Shown: positions 26,679-36,526, numbered from the stretch's first letter. The stretch is 64,000 nucleotides of DNA from Amycolatopsis sulphurea (GCF_002564045.1 NZ_PDJK01000001.1:1-64000), one strand, 5' to 3'. The notes: generated from the letters alone by a model not told the origin. Made by a program: numbers and translations.

Positions 26679-26739
26679 AGCCTCTGAGTCCGTGGCGACG
26701 GGCCGGGGTCCCGGGATGTGGAACGGCCCCGAAACGGCC

Positions 26740-26774
26740 GGAGGCGGCAGGTGCGCCGGGCACCTGCCGCCTCC
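26740..26774. terminator. Strong hairpin terminator of the DUF7455 gene
   Basis: GGAGGCGGCAGGTG-CGCCGGG-CACCTGCCGCCTCC: a perfect 14-bp stem with a 7-nt loop, 23 nt past the DUF7455 stop. It can also stop readthrough from the ROK side. Confidence 0.85.
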
Positions 26775-26796
26775 GGGACGGAAGTCTGGTCGTCGG

Positions 26797-26976
26797 TTAC
26801 TTCTGGATCTCTGCCGCGAGCTCCTTGAGCTTCGCCTCGTGTTCGCGGGCGTGGTGGCCGCAGAAGAGCAGTTCGCCTCCGGAGCTGAGTACGGCGCGGA
26901 CCTGAGCTGCTGCTCCACACCGGTCGCAACGGTCGGCGGCGGTCAATTCGGGGCGGGTGAGCGTCGGCGTTGTCAT
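26797..26976 (-). CDS. DUF7455 small zinc-ribbon-like protein
   Basis: 59 residues: MTTPTLTRPELTAADRCDRC, then GAAAQVRAVLSSGGELLFCGHHAREHEAKLKELAAEIQ. The C-x2-C pair and the FCGHH motif (Cys and two His) look like a single metal site. It matches a short protein conserved across actinobacteria (DUF7455) that often lies near sigma factor genes. GGAGGGAG is 6 nt before the ATG, and a strong terminator follows. A longer minus-strand frame across the same bases is a shadow. Function unknown. Confidence 0.85.
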   Translation of the reverse strand: MTTPTLTRPELTAADRCDRCGAAAQVRAVLSSGGELLFCGHHAREHEAKLKELAAEIQK

Positions 26977-27475
26977 GGGGGTCTCCCTCCGTCCCGGTAC
27001 CGGTCTCCCGGTACCTCGATCCAGCTACGCCCACTTCGGAGAGACTGCCTTCGGCGGGATCGCTTCCGGCTCCGCGGTGTTCGTGCTTCCACTCTTGCAG
27101 ACGTTTCGCTGCCCGCAAGTGTTCCCGCGCCGGTGGGAGGTGTGTCACGCCGAATTACCCCGGTTGCCGTAGCGCCCGGCGCCGGGCACTGCTCCACCCC
27201 ACCCAATGCCGGACATTTTGCGTGGTCAGACCCTATGCGGGGGAGGATTTCGGGTGGCCGGGGAAACCCGGCGACGCGATTCCGGTGCGGGTCTTGTTCG
27301 TTCTCAGCGGAATTTTCCGGGGTCTGCCGGTCTGGTCCTCGCGGCCGGGGTTTCCGGGCAAGCGGATCCGGGCGGAGTGTGTTCTTCGCCACGGTGGCCC
27401 GGAATCCGGCCGGGAGGGCCGATCGGATCGCTCGGCGCCGGACCGGAATACTGACAGTGACGAAGGGAGCACACT
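26977..27475. other. Intergenic region with divergent promoters
   Basis: No gene recognised. It must hold the DUF7455 promoter (minus strand) and that of the glutamine-synthetase-like gene (plus strand). The only clear structure is the palindrome at 26996-27015. Confidence 0.5.
26996..27015. promoter_or_regulatory. Palindrome in the DUF7455 leader
   Basis: GGTACCGG-TCTC-CCGGTACC, 8-bp perfect arms, 20 nt upstream of the DUF7455 start codon. Either a leader hairpin that could affect translation or an operator. Confidence 0.55.
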
Positions 27476-28789
27476 ATGGCCAAGGCGGCGTCGGCGGCGG
27501 CGAAGGATCTGGCTGCGGCGGGGGTCGGCGGCGTCCATCTGGCCTGGGCGGACAACAACGGCATCCCCCGGTCACGAGTCGTGCCGATCGCCGGTCTGGC
27601 CGACGCGGCGGTACGCGGGGTCGGCGCGACCACGCTGTTCGCCGTGTTCGACAGCCACGACATGATCACCTACGCGCACGCCGGGCTATCGACTCCGTCC
27701 GGGGACCATCGGCTCGTCCCGGTCGTCGAGCGGCTCCGGCGGCTGACCGGGCAGCCTGCGTTCGCCTGGGTGCCGGTGTGGCAGCGCACCGTGGCGGACG
27801 AGCCCTCGCCGTACTGCCCGCGCGCGGTCCTGCAGCGGCAAGTGGACGAAGCGGCCCGGCGCGGTCTCGAATTCCGCGCGGGCTACGAGATGGAGTTCAC
27901 CGTGACGCCGGGCCATCCCGGCCCGGCCTACAGCCCGCACGCGCTGATCGGCCTCGACGGTTTCGTGGCCGCGATCCTGCACGACTTCGCCGGGAACGGC
28001 CTGCAGATCGGCCAGCTGCACGCCGAGTACGGCCCGGCGCAGCTGGAATTGTCCCTGGCCGCAACGGATCCGCTGTCCGCGGCCGACGACCAGCTGCTCG
28101 CCCGCCAGACCATCCACGCGGCCGCGCACGCGCACGGGCTGCGCGTGAGCTTCTCCCCGCTGCCGGACCTCACCGGCGCGGGCAACGGCTGGCACCTGCA
28201 CACCTCCGTGCGCAGCAACGGCAAGAACCTGCTCGCCGGGCCGGGCCAGGAGGGCGCCGCCTACATCGGCGGGCTGCTGCGGGATCTGCCCGCGCTGACC
28301 GCGATCACCGCCCCCAGCGTGGCGTCCGCGATGCGGCAGCGGCCGGGCTACTACACCGGGGCGTACGGATTCTGGGGTGTCGAGAACCGTGAGGCGCCGC
28401 TGCGGTATGTGCTGGGCTCGGAGCTGCTCGGGCAGGGCCACGCGAATGTCGAGCTGAAAGCCTCCGACGCGTCGGCCAACCCGTACCTCGCGCTGGCCGT
28501 CGTGCTCGCCTCCGCGATGGCCGGGATCGAGGACGGGGTGGTTCCGCCCGAGCCGATCAGCCAGGACCCGGGCACCTGGAGCGAAGCGGAACGGGAGGCG
28601 CGCGGCGTGCGGCCGTTGCCCGCGAACCACGCCGAGAAGGACGAGGCGTTGCGCGCCAGCCCGCGGGTTTCCGGTGTGCTGGGGGAGGAATTGCTGGGTG
28701 CGTTCCGCGCGGTGCGGGCCTCGGATGCGGCGTGGGCGGCCGAGCGGACTCCGGAGGAGATCCTCGACGCGCACCGGTGGCGCTACTGA
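27476..28789 (+). CDS. Glutamine synthetase family protein (GlnA-like)
   Basis: 437 residues. A type-I-like glutamine synthetase fold: N-terminal beta-grasp with HLAWADNNGIPRSRVVPI, then catalytic domain GYEMEFTVTP (metal Glu), GQLHAEYGPAQLELSLA, the ATP/ammonium loop GNGWHLHTSVRSNGKN, and RQRPGYYTGAYGFWGVENREAPLRY. The tail has ELKASDASANPYLALAVVLASAM. It lacks the adenylylation loop of GlnA1. Such paralogs ligate glutamate to polyamines or other amines (for example gamma-glutamylpolyamine synthetases), so an amine-detoxifying role is plausible; ordinary glutamine synthesis cannot be excluded. GAAGGGAG precedes the ATG. Confidence 0.82.
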   Translation: MAKAASAAAKDLAAAGVGGVHLAWADNNGIPRSRVVPIAGLADAAVRGVGATTLFAVFDSHDMITYAHAGLSTPSGDHRLVPVVERLRRLTGQPAFAWVPVWQRTVADEPSPYCPRAVLQRQVDEAARRGLEFRAGYEMEFTVTPGHPGPAYSPHALIGLDGFVAAILHDFAGNGLQIGQLHAEYGPAQLELSLAATDPLSAADDQLLARQTIHAAAHAHGLRVSFSPLPDLTGAGNGWHLHTSVRSNGKNLLAGPGQEGAAYIGGLLRDLPALTAITAPSVASAMRQRPGYYTGAYGFWGVENREAPLRYVLGSELLGQGHANVELKASDASANPYLALAVVLASAMAGIEDGVVPPEPISQDPGTWSEAEREARGVRPLPANHAEKDEALRASPRVSGVLGEELLGAFRAVRASDAAWAAERTPEEILDAHRWRY

Positions 28790-28840
28790 GGTGATCGTCC
28801 CGTCCGTCTATAGTGGACATTTACCGGGAGACGGTGCGGC

Positions 28841-29212
28841 TCAGTCTTTTTCGCGTGCGGCCAGGCGGGAGTGCTTGCGTCCGTAGCAGAAATAGAGGAG
28901 CAGTCCGAGCACCAGCCAGGCGGCGAACCGGATCCACGTGAGCACGTCGAGGTTGAGCATCAGGGAGAAGCAGGCGAGCGCGGCGATGACCGGCACCACC
29001 GGGGAGAACGGCACGGTGCAGGTCCGGCCGCCGTTTGCGCAGCACCGGGACCGCCACCGCGACGATGATCATCGCGGACAGCGCGCCGATGCCGACCATG
29101 TCCGACAGCGCGTCGATCGGCACGAAGGCGGCGAGCCCGGCGATCAGCACCGCCCCGCCGATGGTCATCCGATGCGGGGTGCCCCAGCGCGGGTGCGTGG
29201 TGCCGCTGCAAA
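28841..29212 (-). pseudogene. C-terminal remnant of a cationic amino acid permease (APC family)
   Basis: Two frames together give the end of a CAT/YfnA-type permease. TPHRMTIGGAVLIAGLAAFVPIDALSDMVGIGALSAM and VAVPVLRKRRPDL lie in one frame; after a shift near 29010-29025 comes TVPFSPVVPVIAALACFSLMLNLDVLTWIRFAAWLVLGLLLYFCYGRKHSRLA, ending TGA at 28841. The first ~10 helices are gone. About 120 codons remain; it cannot be functional. Confidence 0.8.
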
Positions 29213-29286
29213 GTCGAGGGCCGTACCCGTCGGCCAGTGCGGTGGCGAATCCAGCAGGCCGGCCCGGGGGTAGCTAGAGTGGAGTC

Positions 29287-29667
29287 ATGAACGGCGCCAC
29301 GGCCGGAACCCTTGTGCTGTTCGCCGTGGTCAGCCTCGCCCCCTCGGCGCTGTTCTGGGCTGCGTTGCGGACCCCCGCGCTCGTGCGGCGGCTGCGCCGG
29401 GCGCGCCCGGTCCCGTCCGGGCCGCCTGTGGAACAGGTCGCCGCCGATCTGCGCCGGGTCCGCCGGACGCTCGCCGGATTCCCGCCCGGCACACCCGCCG
29501 CCCGCCGGATCGGCACCCGGCAGGCCTACGACGAGCTGCTCCTCACCGCCTGCCGGGAACTGGGCGTCGAGCATCGGCTCGCCACCCTGCCGGAGGGCTT
29601 CGAACGCGAGCTGGAACGGCTGCGGGTGGCCGACACCCTGTCGCGGCGTGGCCTCGTGCTGCACTGA
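29287..29667 (+). CDS. Hypothetical protein with one N-terminal membrane helix
   Basis: 126 residues. Residues 5-27 (TAGTLVLFAVVSLAPSALFWAAL) form one membrane segment; the rest is an Arg/Leu-rich soluble domain with VEQVAADLRRVRRTLAGFPPGTPAARRIGTRQAYDELLLTACRELGVEHRLATLPEG. TAGAGT (29275-29280) sits 6 nt before the ATG, and GGAG overlaps that gap, so a leaderless or near-leaderless start is likely. I recognise it only as a conserved actinobacterial hypothetical. It may share a transcript with the next gene (20-nt gap). Confidence 0.7.
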   Translation: MNGATAGTLVLFAVVSLAPSALFWAALRTPALVRRLRRARPVPSGPPVEQVAADLRRVRRTLAGFPPGTPAARRIGTRQAYDELLLTACRELGVEHRLATLPEGFERELERLRVADTLSRRGLVLH

Positions 29668-29687
29668 TCACGTGGCAGGATGCCCGG

Positions 29688-30683
29688 GTGGAGTTCCATC
29701 CGCTGGACCGGCCCGTGGACGCGTTCCAGCGTGCGCTCACCGCGCCCCTCGTCGAGCTGCTGTGCCGCCGTGCGCTCGGCTCGCACATCCACGTGCTCGC
29801 GGCCACCGAGCTGGGGCTGGGCAGTTACAACACGACCTACCGGGTGGAGCTGGCCGACGGTCCGGTGATCCTGCGGGTGGCCCCGGAACCGGCCCGGCAG
29901 ACCCGGACCGAACGGCAGTTCATGCGCAACGAATACCTTGCCACGCCGTACTTCGCGCCGATCGCGCCGCTGCTGCCGCGCACGCTCGCCGCGGATTTCA
30001 CCCACGAGGTGATCGGCCGCGACTACCTGGTGCAGGAGGTCCTCGACGGACGCCCGGCGCCTGAGGTGCTGCCGGGCTCCGCGCCAGATGCCCGTCGCCC
30101 CTACTTCCGCCGCCTCGGCGAGATCACCCGCGCCGTGCACGGTGTGCGTGGGCCGGGCTTCGGGGCCGTCGCCGGTCCGCACACGGATACTTGGAGCGAA
30201 GCGCTCGTACGCTGCTTCGCGGACAATGCTGCGGATTTAGACGACCTCGGCCTCGATGCGTCCGATGTGCGCGCGGTGGGCGACCGTGCCGCACAGGACG
30301 CCGCGTTGCTCAACGAGATCACCGAACCCCGTCTGCTGCACGGGGATCTGTGGCACGTGAACGTGATGGTGTCCCCGGATCTGGAGATCACCGGCGTCTT
30401 CGACCACGACCGGAGCTGGTGGGGAGACCCGGCCGCGGACTGGACGATCTGGATGACCGCGAAGAAGCCGGGCACCGAGCGAGACGCGTTCTGGGAGACC
30501 TACGGCCCGCTCGCCGCCACCCCGCAGGCCCGGCGACGGGCGCTGTACTACCGGGCACGGCACCTGGCCGCTGTCCGGCTGGAACGGCACCGGTACGAGC
30601 AGCGGGAGCGGCTGGCCGATTCCTACACCGAACTGGGCGAGGTGCTGGCGGCGCTGGACTCAGGACGGATCGGACCCGCGTAG
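29688..30683 (+). CDS. Aminoglycoside phosphotransferase-fold kinase
   Basis: 331 residues. Protein-kinase-like fold of the APH family: ELGLGSYNTTYRVELADGPVILRVAPE (nucleotide loop and Lys/Arg), then the catalytic LLHGDLWHVNVMVSPD (H-G-D-x-W-x-x-N, Brenner motif) and the metal-binding VFDHDRSWWGDPAADWTI. These proteins phosphorylate small hydroxylated metabolites, sometimes aminoglycosides; resistance should not be assumed. GTG start. Its 3' end overlaps the convergent DUF3592-like gene by 24 nt. Confidence 0.82.
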   Translation: MEFHPLDRPVDAFQRALTAPLVELLCRRALGSHIHVLAATELGLGSYNTTYRVELADGPVILRVAPEPARQTRTERQFMRNEYLATPYFAPIAPLLPRTLAADFTHEVIGRDYLVQEVLDGRPAPEVLPGSAPDARRPYFRRLGEITRAVHGVRGPGFGAVAGPHTDTWSEALVRCFADNAADLDDLGLDASDVRAVGDRAAQDAALLNEITEPRLLHGDLWHVNVMVSPDLEITGVFDHDRSWWGDPAADWTIWMTAKKPGTERDAFWETYGPLAATPQARRRALYYRARHLAAVRLERHRYEQRERLADSYTELGEVLAALDSGRIGPA

Positions 30684-31592
30684 CGCGGCCCACCAGAACC
30701 CGAACGCCGCGATCAGCACGGTGACCACGAGCCAGCCGGTGAACCCGCTGCCGTCGACCAGCGCCCAGAACACCCCGGCCACCGGCGCGACGGCCAGCAC
30801 CGGCAGGTCCGTACGGAACTGGTGCCGCAGCGGCACCGGGCGGACCGCGGCGGCGCTGCGTTCCTCGTCCGGCCCGGCCGGGTTGTCCGTGCGTCGCCCG
30901 CGTGGCTCGGCCATGCGCGTCGCGCCCGCGGGGTACAGCACTTCCCCGGCCACCCGGACCGCGACGTGCCGGTCCTGCCGCAGATCACCGAGTACCTCGA
31001 CCTTCACCGGCGACGGCAGGCCGATCAGCGTGGGGGAGAAGTAGACCGGAATCCACCGTGGCGTCGCGCCTTCGGTCTCCAGCCAGGACCGGGTGAGCAG
31101 GCCACGTTGCAGCTTGACCCGGCGTACCGGCACAGTGCTCCGTACGGCGGCACGAGCGGGCCGGACGAACCGGGTCAGCAGCAGGAACCCGGTCACCAGC
31201 AGCACGGCCAGCGCCGCGACCACGGTCACCGTGGCGTAGGTCGACGCGCGGTCCGCGGTGATCAGCGGGGTGGCGCCGGGGATCACCGCCCGCGCCGGAT
31301 CCGCCGGGTCGTAGCGCACCGGCACGCGGCTGCCGTTCGCTGGGGGAGTGCTGTCGAGCCCGATCGTCGCACTGACGTCCGGCCGCCCCGGCACGGCGAA
31401 CCGCACCGTGGCCGAGTCCTCGGCGGAACCGGTCACGGTGGCGGTGGTCTGCGGGCCGAATCCCTCCAGCGCCGCACGGGCCTGGCCGAATTCGGCCAGC
31501 TGCAGCGCGAGCACCGCGGCGCAGGCGAGCAGCACGGCTGCGCTCGTGACGAGGATGTGGTGCACGGGCCGCAGCCGCAGGATATTCCGCAC
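30660..31592 (-). CDS. DUF3592-like membrane protein
   Basis: 310 residues from GTG 31592 (AAGG 9 nt upstream); TTG 31616 is an alternative. Helix at residues ~11-35 (HHILVTSAAVLLACAAVLALQ), an extracytoplasmic domain with ATVTGSAEDSATVRFAVPG and GSRVPVRYDPADPARAVI (the DUF3592 conserved P-V-x-Y-D-P-x-x-P), a second helix, a soluble middle part, and two C-terminal helices. Function unknown. A hairpin separates it from the peptide-binding-protein gene upstream. Confidence 0.7.
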   Translation of the reverse strand: MRNILRLRPVHHILVTSAAVLLACAAVLALQLAEFGQARAALEGFGPQTTATVTGSAEDSATVRFAVPGRPDVSATIGLDSTPPANGSRVPVRYDPADPARAVIPGATPLITADRASTYATVTVVAALAVLLVTGFLLLTRFVRPARAAVRSTVPVRRVKLQRGLLTRSWLETEGATPRWIPVYFSPTLIGLPSPVKVEVLGDLRQDRHVAVRVAGEVLYPAGATRMAEPRGRRTDNPAGPDEERSAAAVRPVPLRHQFRTDLPVLAVAPVAGVFWALVDGSGFTGWLVVTVLIAAFGFWWAALRGSDPS

Positions 31593-31623
31593 GGAGAACC
31601 ACCTTACTGTCCACAAAGGAAGA

Positions 31624-31650
31624 AGCGGCGCGAACCCGGTCCGCGCCGCT
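31624..31650 (-). terminator. Terminator of the dpp-type operon
   Basis: AGCGGCGCG-AACCCGGTC-CGCGCCGCT, a perfect 9-bp stem, 24 nt beyond the stop of the substrate-binding protein gene, the last gene of the operon. Confidence 0.7.
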
Positions 31651-31673
31651 CCTTCTCGTTCACCTGCGCACGG

Positions 31674-33362
31674 CTACTTCAGGAAACCGATCTTGAGATA
31701 GTCGTACGGGTGGTTCGCGTAACCCGGCGAACCGAAGTTGCCCAGCGTCTTGCGCGTCGCGAAGGCGCCCGGCGACTGGAAGATCGGCAGCTGGTGGCCG
31801 ATCGCCCAGATCTCCTGGTCCGCGGCGTTGATGTCCGCGGCCCGCTTGGTGTCGTCCAGTTCCTGCGCGGCGGTGTCGAGCAGCTTGTTCAGCTTCTCGT
31901 CCCCGACATGGCCGTAGTTCTGGCTGATGTTGTTCGGGTCCAGGTAGTAGATGCCCTTGCTGCCGTCGATCGGGAACGAGTTCGACAGCCAGCGGAACAA
32001 CGTCACGTCGAAGTTGCCGACGTTCACGAAGTTCTTGAAGAACTCGGCGGTCGGCACCTGCTGGATGTCCAGCTGGGCCCCGATCGTCTTGAGCTGCGAC
32101 TGCAGGAGCTGGCCGGTCTGCTGGCTGATCGGGGTGCCCGAGGGGATCACCATGCGGATCTTCAGCGGCTTGCCGTCCTTGGCGCGGACGTCGCCGGACT
32201 GCTTCCAGCCCAGCTTGTCCAGCTCCGCCTTGGCCGCGTTCGCGTCGAACTTGTACGGGCCGGAGTTGTCCGCGTATTCCTTGGCGCCCTTGAGATAGAG
32301 GTGATTGCCCAGCGGAGTGGTGTCCTTCTGCATCTGGCCGAGGATCGACTTGGCGATGGTGACCGTGTCGATGCCCTTCATGATGGCCAGCCGCAGGTCC
32401 TTGTCGGCGAGGATGGACGAGGCGGCACCGTTGAACGTCAGGTGCGTGTAGTCGGGGTTGTTGGACTGGCGGACCACCGCGTTCGAGTCGGCCTGCGCCC
32501 GCTTGAACAGGTTGATGTCGTTGTTGAGGTTGTAGAAGTCGATCTGGCCGTTGGCGAAGGCGTCCGGCAGCGCGGAACGCTCGACGACCTTGTAGGTCAC
32601 CGTGTCCAGCTTCGGCTTTTCACCCCACCAGGCCGGGTCCCGCTCGACGACGACCTGCTTGCCGGTCTGGTCGATGCTCTTGATCTTGAACGGGCCCGCG
32701 GTGATCTCCGGCTTGACCGCCCACCCCTTGTTGAACATGCCCGGGTCGGAGTTGAGCTCCTTCGGGTACAGCGGGGCGAACATCCCCTTCCACTCGGCGT
32801 ACTTCTTGCCGAAGGTGACCTTGACGTCCTGTTCGTCGGTGCCCTTCTCGACCTTCGCGATGTCCTCGTAGCCGGACGTCGTCGAGACCTGGTAGTCCTT
32901 GTTCTTTCCGTTGAGGGCGTTGGCCTGGGCGGCGAAGTCCTCCCAGGAGAACTGCCTGCCGGTGCTCCACTTCGCCTTCGGGTCGATCTTGTACTCGACC
33001 ACCTGCGGGTCCTGGCTGATCAGCTCGGCCGAGGTGAAATAGCTCTTGTTCAGCGCTACCGAGGCGTCCGAGTTCTGCGTGAAGACGTAGGGCAGGATGG
33101 CGCCCTCGATGTACGCGCCGTCGGCCACGGTGCCGTCGACCTGGTGGTAGTTCCAGTTGTCCGGCATCAGGTCTATCGGCCACTGGAGGTTGCCGCCGTC
33201 CTTGAGCTTGTCCAGCGGCTGCGGGTTGATGTCGGCGGACTTGACGCTCTGAGTGCCGGCGTCCTGCAGTCCGTTGCCGCCGCCGCTACCGCCGCCGCAA
33301 GCGGCGAGCAGGAGCCCCAGAGCGGCAACGGGAGCCACGAGTGCGGCCATTCTCCGTCGCAT
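31674..33362 (-). CDS. dppA: Peptide/nickel ABC transporter substrate-binding lipoprotein
   Basis: 562 residues. Signal peptide MRRRMAALVAPVAALGLLLAAC with lipobox (Cys near residue 22), then an SBP_bac_5 domain with NSDASVALNKSYFTSAELISQDPQVVEYKIDPKAKWSTGRQFSWEDF and, at the C-terminus, SNSFPIDGSKGIYYLDPNNISQNYGHVGDEKLNKLLDTAAQELD. It binds oligopeptides (or a similar ligand) outside the cell for the DppBCDF-like partners. It lies last in the operon, 42 nt after the ATPase, so its dosage depends on readthrough or an internal promoter. Ligand not predictable. Gene name by family only. Confidence 0.88.
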   Translation of the reverse strand: MRRRMAALVAPVAALGLLLAACGGGSGGGNGLQDAGTQSVKSADINPQPLDKLKDGGNLQWPIDLMPDNWNYHQVDGTVADGAYIEGAILPYVFTQNSDASVALNKSYFTSAELISQDPQVVEYKIDPKAKWSTGRQFSWEDFAAQANALNGKNKDYQVSTTSGYEDIAKVEKGTDEQDVKVTFGKKYAEWKGMFAPLYPKELNSDPGMFNKGWAVKPEITAGPFKIKSIDQTGKQVVVERDPAWWGEKPKLDTVTYKVVERSALPDAFANGQIDFYNLNNDINLFKRAQADSNAVVRQSNNPDYTHLTFNGAASSILADKDLRLAIMKGIDTVTIAKSILGQMQKDTTPLGNHLYLKGAKEYADNSGPYKFDANAAKAELDKLGWKQSGDVRAKDGKPLKIRMVIPSGTPISQQTGQLLQSQLKTIGAQLDIQQVPTAEFFKNFVNVGNFDVTLFRWLSNSFPIDGSKGIYYLDPNNISQNYGHVGDEKLNKLLDTAAQELDDTKRAADINAADQEIWAIGHQLPIFQSPGAFATRKTLGNFGSPGYANHPYDYLKIGFLK

Positions 33363-33404
33363 GGTGAATACCTTTCTTTCCCTTGTGCGCCAACGGACAG
33401 GTGG

Positions 33405-35528
33405 CTACACGACGTCACGGGTCTCGGCGTGATGGCAGGCCGCGTCGTGGTCGGCCCCGCGAGATTCGCGCACGGGCTCGACGTCGACGCAGTTCCTCCG
33501 GTCCTCTTCGGACAGACGGGCGAACACGAAGCACCGTGTGCGGAACCGGCAGCCCGAGGGCGGGTTCGCCGGGCTCGGCAGATCGCCGGTGAGGATGATC
33601 CGGCTGCGTTCGCGCTCCCGGACCGGGTCCGGGACCGGGATCGCGGACAGCAGCGCCTGGGTGTAGGGGTGCTGCGGGGCCTCGAACACGGTGCGCACGT
33701 CGCCGATCTCCACGATCTTGCCGAGGTACATCACCGCCACCCGGTCGGCGATGTGCCGCACCACGGACAGGTCGTGCGCGACGAACAGGTAGGACAGGCC
33801 GAGCTTGGCCTTCAGCTCGTCGAGCAGGTTGATCACGCCCGCCTGGATGGACACGTCGAGCGCGGACACCGGCTCGTCCAGCACGATCAGCTTCGGTTCC
33901 AGCGCGAGCGCGCGGGCGATGCCGATGCGCTGGCGCTGCCCGCCGGAGAACTCCGCCGGGTACCGCTCGGCGTGCTCGGCCCGGAGGCCGACCAGCCGGA
34001 GCAGTTCCGGTACCCGCTGTTCGATCCGGGCCTTGTCGTAGCCGTGCACGACCATCGGCTCGGCGATGATGTCGCCGATCGGCAGCCGCGGGTCCAGCGC
34101 GGCCATCGGGTCCTGGAACACCACCTGCAGGTCCCGCCGGATCGCCCGCCGGCCCTTCCCGTCCAGCTTCGCGACGTCCTTGCCCAGCACCGCCACCGAA
34201 CCGGCCGACGGTGCGGCCAGCTCCAGGATCTCCATCAGCGTGGTCGACTTGCCGCAGCCGGATTCGCCGACCAGGCCCAGGGTTTCGCCTTCGACGAGGT
34301 CGAAGCTGATCCCGTCGACCGCCTTGACCGCGCCGACCCTGCGCTTGAGGACCGCGCCCTTGGTCACCACGTAATGCTTCTGCAGGTCCCGCACGTCGAG
34401 CACAGTGGCGCGCTCGGCCCGCGGTACCGCGGCGTCCGCGGCCTCCCGGACCACTTCGGCCCCGTACACTTCGGCCGCGCCGACGTCCGGCCGCGCGAGT
34501 TCCTCGGTACGGAGGCAGGCCGCCCGGTGCGCGGTGCCGGCCGGCGCGCCCACGGTGATCGTGTGCAGCTCGGGCTCGTCCTGCCGGCAGGCGTCGATCG
34601 CGAGCGGGCAGCGCGGCGCGAACGGGCATCCGGCCGGCAGGTCCACCAGTGACGGCGGCTGCCCGTCGATCGGCACGAGCGGCTGCTTCTCCCGCGCGTC
34701 CACCCGCGGGATCGAACCCAGCAGGCCCAGCGTGTACGGCATCCGCGGCCGCGCGTAGATGGCCTCCACCGGACCCTGCTCCACCGCGCGCCCGGCGTAC
34801 ATCACCATCAGCCGGTCGGCGAACCCGGCGACCACACCCAGGTCGTGAGTGATGATCACGATACCCGCGCCGGTGACCTCCTGCGCGGTCTTGAGCACCT
34901 CCAGCACCTGCGCCTGCACCGTCACGTCCAGCGCGGTGGTCGGTTCGTCGGCGACGATCAGGTCCGGGTCGTTGGCGATCGCTATGGCGATCACCGCGCG
35001 CTGGCGCATCCCGCCGGAGAACTCGTGCGGGAACGCCTTCGCGCGCTGCGCGGCGTTCGGGATCCCGACCAGATCGAGCAGCTCGAGGGCACGGTTGTGC
35101 GCCTGCTGCTTGGTCATCGAGCCCTTGGCGTGTACCAGCAGCGCCTCGGCGATCTGCGCGCCCACGGTGTACACCGGCGTCAGCGCGGACAGCGGATCCT
35201 GGAAGACCATGGCGATCTTCTTGCCACGGATCTTCGACAGCTGGGCGTCGGACCGGCCGATCAGTTCGCTGCCCTGGAACCGGATCGAGCCGGATACCCG
35301 GGCCTGCGGCGGCAGCAATCCCATCACCGCCAGCGAGGACACCGACTTGCCGGAGCCCGATTCCCCGACGATGCCAAGTACCTCACCCGCGCCGACCTGA
35401 TAGCTCAGCCCGCGCACCGCGTGCACCCGGCCGGACTCCGAGGGGAAGGACACCTCCAGATCCGAGACTTCCAGCACGGTGCCGGTCGGCTTGCCGGTCT
35501 CCGCGCTCAGTTCGAGTGCGGCGCTCAT
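33405..35528 (-). CDS. Fused DppD-DppF peptide ABC transporter ATPase
   Basis: 707 residues with two complete ABC domains in one chain. Domain 1 (~20-270): Walker A GESGSGKS, signature FSGGMRQR, Walker [14 protein letters not shown]. Domain 2 (~395-640): [29 protein letters not shown]. Each ends with a Cys-containing oligo/dipeptide C-terminal motif ([27 protein letters not shown]). ATG 35528 overlaps the dppC-type stop by 4 nt; the longer frame to 36326 lies in the permease gene. The single chain replaces the usual DppD/DppF pair. Confidence 0.92.
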   Translation of the reverse strand: MSAALELSAETGKPTGTVLEVSDLEVSFPSESGRVHAVRGLSYQVGAGEVLGIVGESGSGKSVSSLAVMGLLPPQARVSGSIRFQGSELIGRSDAQLSKIRGKKIAMVFQDPLSALTPVYTVGAQIAEALLVHAKGSMTKQQAHNRALELLDLVGIPNAAQRAKAFPHEFSGGMRQRAVIAIAIANDPDLIVADEPTTALDVTVQAQVLEVLKTAQEVTGAGIVIITHDLGVVAGFADRLMVMYAGRAVEQGPVEAIYARPRMPYTLGLLGSIPRVDAREKQPLVPIDGQPPSLVDLPAGCPFAPRCPLAIDACRQDEPELHTITVGAPAGTAHRAACLRTEELARPDVGAAEVYGAEVVREAADAAVPRAERATVLDVRDLQKHYVVTKGAVLKRRVGAVKAVDGISFDLVEGETLGLVGESGCGKSTTLMEILELAAPSAGSVAVLGKDVAKLDGKGRRAIRRDLQVVFQDPMAALDPRLPIGDIIAEPMVVHGYDKARIEQRVPELLRLVGLRAEHAERYPAEFSGGQRQRIGIARALALEPKLIVLDEPVSALDVSIQAGVINLLDELKAKLGLSYLFVAHDLSVVRHIADRVAVMYLGKIVEIGDVRTVFEAPQHPYTQALLSAIPVPDPVRERERSRIILTGDLPSPANPPSGCRFRTRCFVFARLSEEDRRNCVDVEPVRESRGADHDAACHHAETRDVV

Positions 35529-36526
35529 GCTTGTGCTCCCACGGTGCTGGCGGACGGCGACTTCGTCTTTTCCTCGATGCGCTTGCGCTCCTTGCGCCGC
35601 GACCGGCTCGACGACGGGTCGAGCGCGTCCCGCAGGCCGTCCCCGGCGAAGTTCACCGCGAGCACGGTCGCCACCAGGAAACCGGTCGGAATGTAGAACA
35701 GCCACGGGAAGGTGCGCACCGCGTCGGAGCCGGCGGAGATCAGCGTGCCCAGTGAGACGTCCGGGGCCTGCACCCCGAACCCGAAGAAGGACAACGAGGT
35801 CTCGGTGATGATCGCGGCGCCGACGTTGATCGTCGCGTCGATGATCAGCAGCGAGGCCATGTTCGGCACGATGTGCTTGACGATGATCCGCCAGGAGGAC
35901 TGGCCCATGAACCGCGCGGCCTGCACGAACTCGCGCTCGCGCAGGGTCAGCGTCATCCCGCGCACGATCCGCGCGGTGATCATCCACTGGAACACCGCGA
36001 TCAGGCCGACCAGGATCAGCCAGGTCTTGCCGCGGAAGGCCGGCGAGAGGATCGAGATGATCAGGAACGGCGGCAGGATCAGCAGCAGGTCCACCACCCA
36101 CATCGCGATCCGGTCGGTCCAGCCGCCGAAATACCCGGCCGCGGCGCCGATGATCGAGGCCACGCCGGTGGAGAACAACGCGGCCAGCAGGCCGATGGTC
36201 AGCGACTTCTGCAGCCCGCGCATGGTCTGCGCGAACATGTCGCCGCCGATCTGGTTGGTGCCGAACCAATGCGTGCCGTCCGGCGGCATCAGCGTGGCGG
36301 CCGGGTCCAGCTCGTCGTAGGCCCACGGCGCGTACCAGGTGTAGGTGAACGCCACCAGGTAGAACAGCACCACCACGAGCAGCCCGGCCACCGCGAGCCG
36401 GTTGCGCAGGAACCGGCGGGCGACCAGCTTGCCGCGGCCGGAGGACCGGCTGTCGCGCTCGCTGCCCGCATCGGTGGCCGCGACCGCGGCGTCGGCGAGG
36501 TCGGCCTCGTTCAGGGGAGCGGCCAT
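35525..36526 (-). CDS. dppC: Peptide ABC transporter permease, DppC type
   Basis: 333 residues. N-terminal cytoplasmic stretch, then the OppC_N helix ([23 protein letters not shown]), the [45 protein letters not shown] segment and the coupling helix EAA-like motif [28 protein letters not shown]. Five or six membrane helices, and a basic C-terminus. ATG 36526 overlaps the dppB stop (TGATG). Confidence 0.92.
   Translation of the reverse strand: MAAPLNEADLADAAVAATDAGSERDSRSSGRGKLVARRFLRNRLAVAGLLVVVLFYLVAFTYTWYAPWAYDELDPAATLMPPDGTHWFGTNQIGGDMFAQTMRGLQKSLTIGLLAALFSTGVASIIGAAAGYFGGWTDRIAMWVVDLLLILPPFLIISILSPAFRGKTWLILVGLIAVFQWMITARIVRGMTLTLREREFVQAARFMGQSSWRIIVKHIVPNMASLLIIDATINVGAAIITETSLSFFGFGVQAPDVSLGTLISAGSDAVRTFPWLFYIPTGFLVATVLAVNFAGDGLRDALDPSSSRSRRKERKRIEEKTKSPSASTVGAQA

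Noticed and set aside
26632-26700. Short proteins starting VKGPFTDSES in several places
   Set aside because: These are in-frame translations of the palindromic repeats, not genes.
29688-30683. Aminoglycoside resistance gene
   Set aside because: The APH fold is shared by many metabolite kinases; nothing in sequence or context indicates a drug substrate.
30822-34652. 1,276-codon plus-strand frame over the dpp operon
   Set aside because: Shadow frame; the minus strand encodes the recognisable lipoprotein and ATPase.
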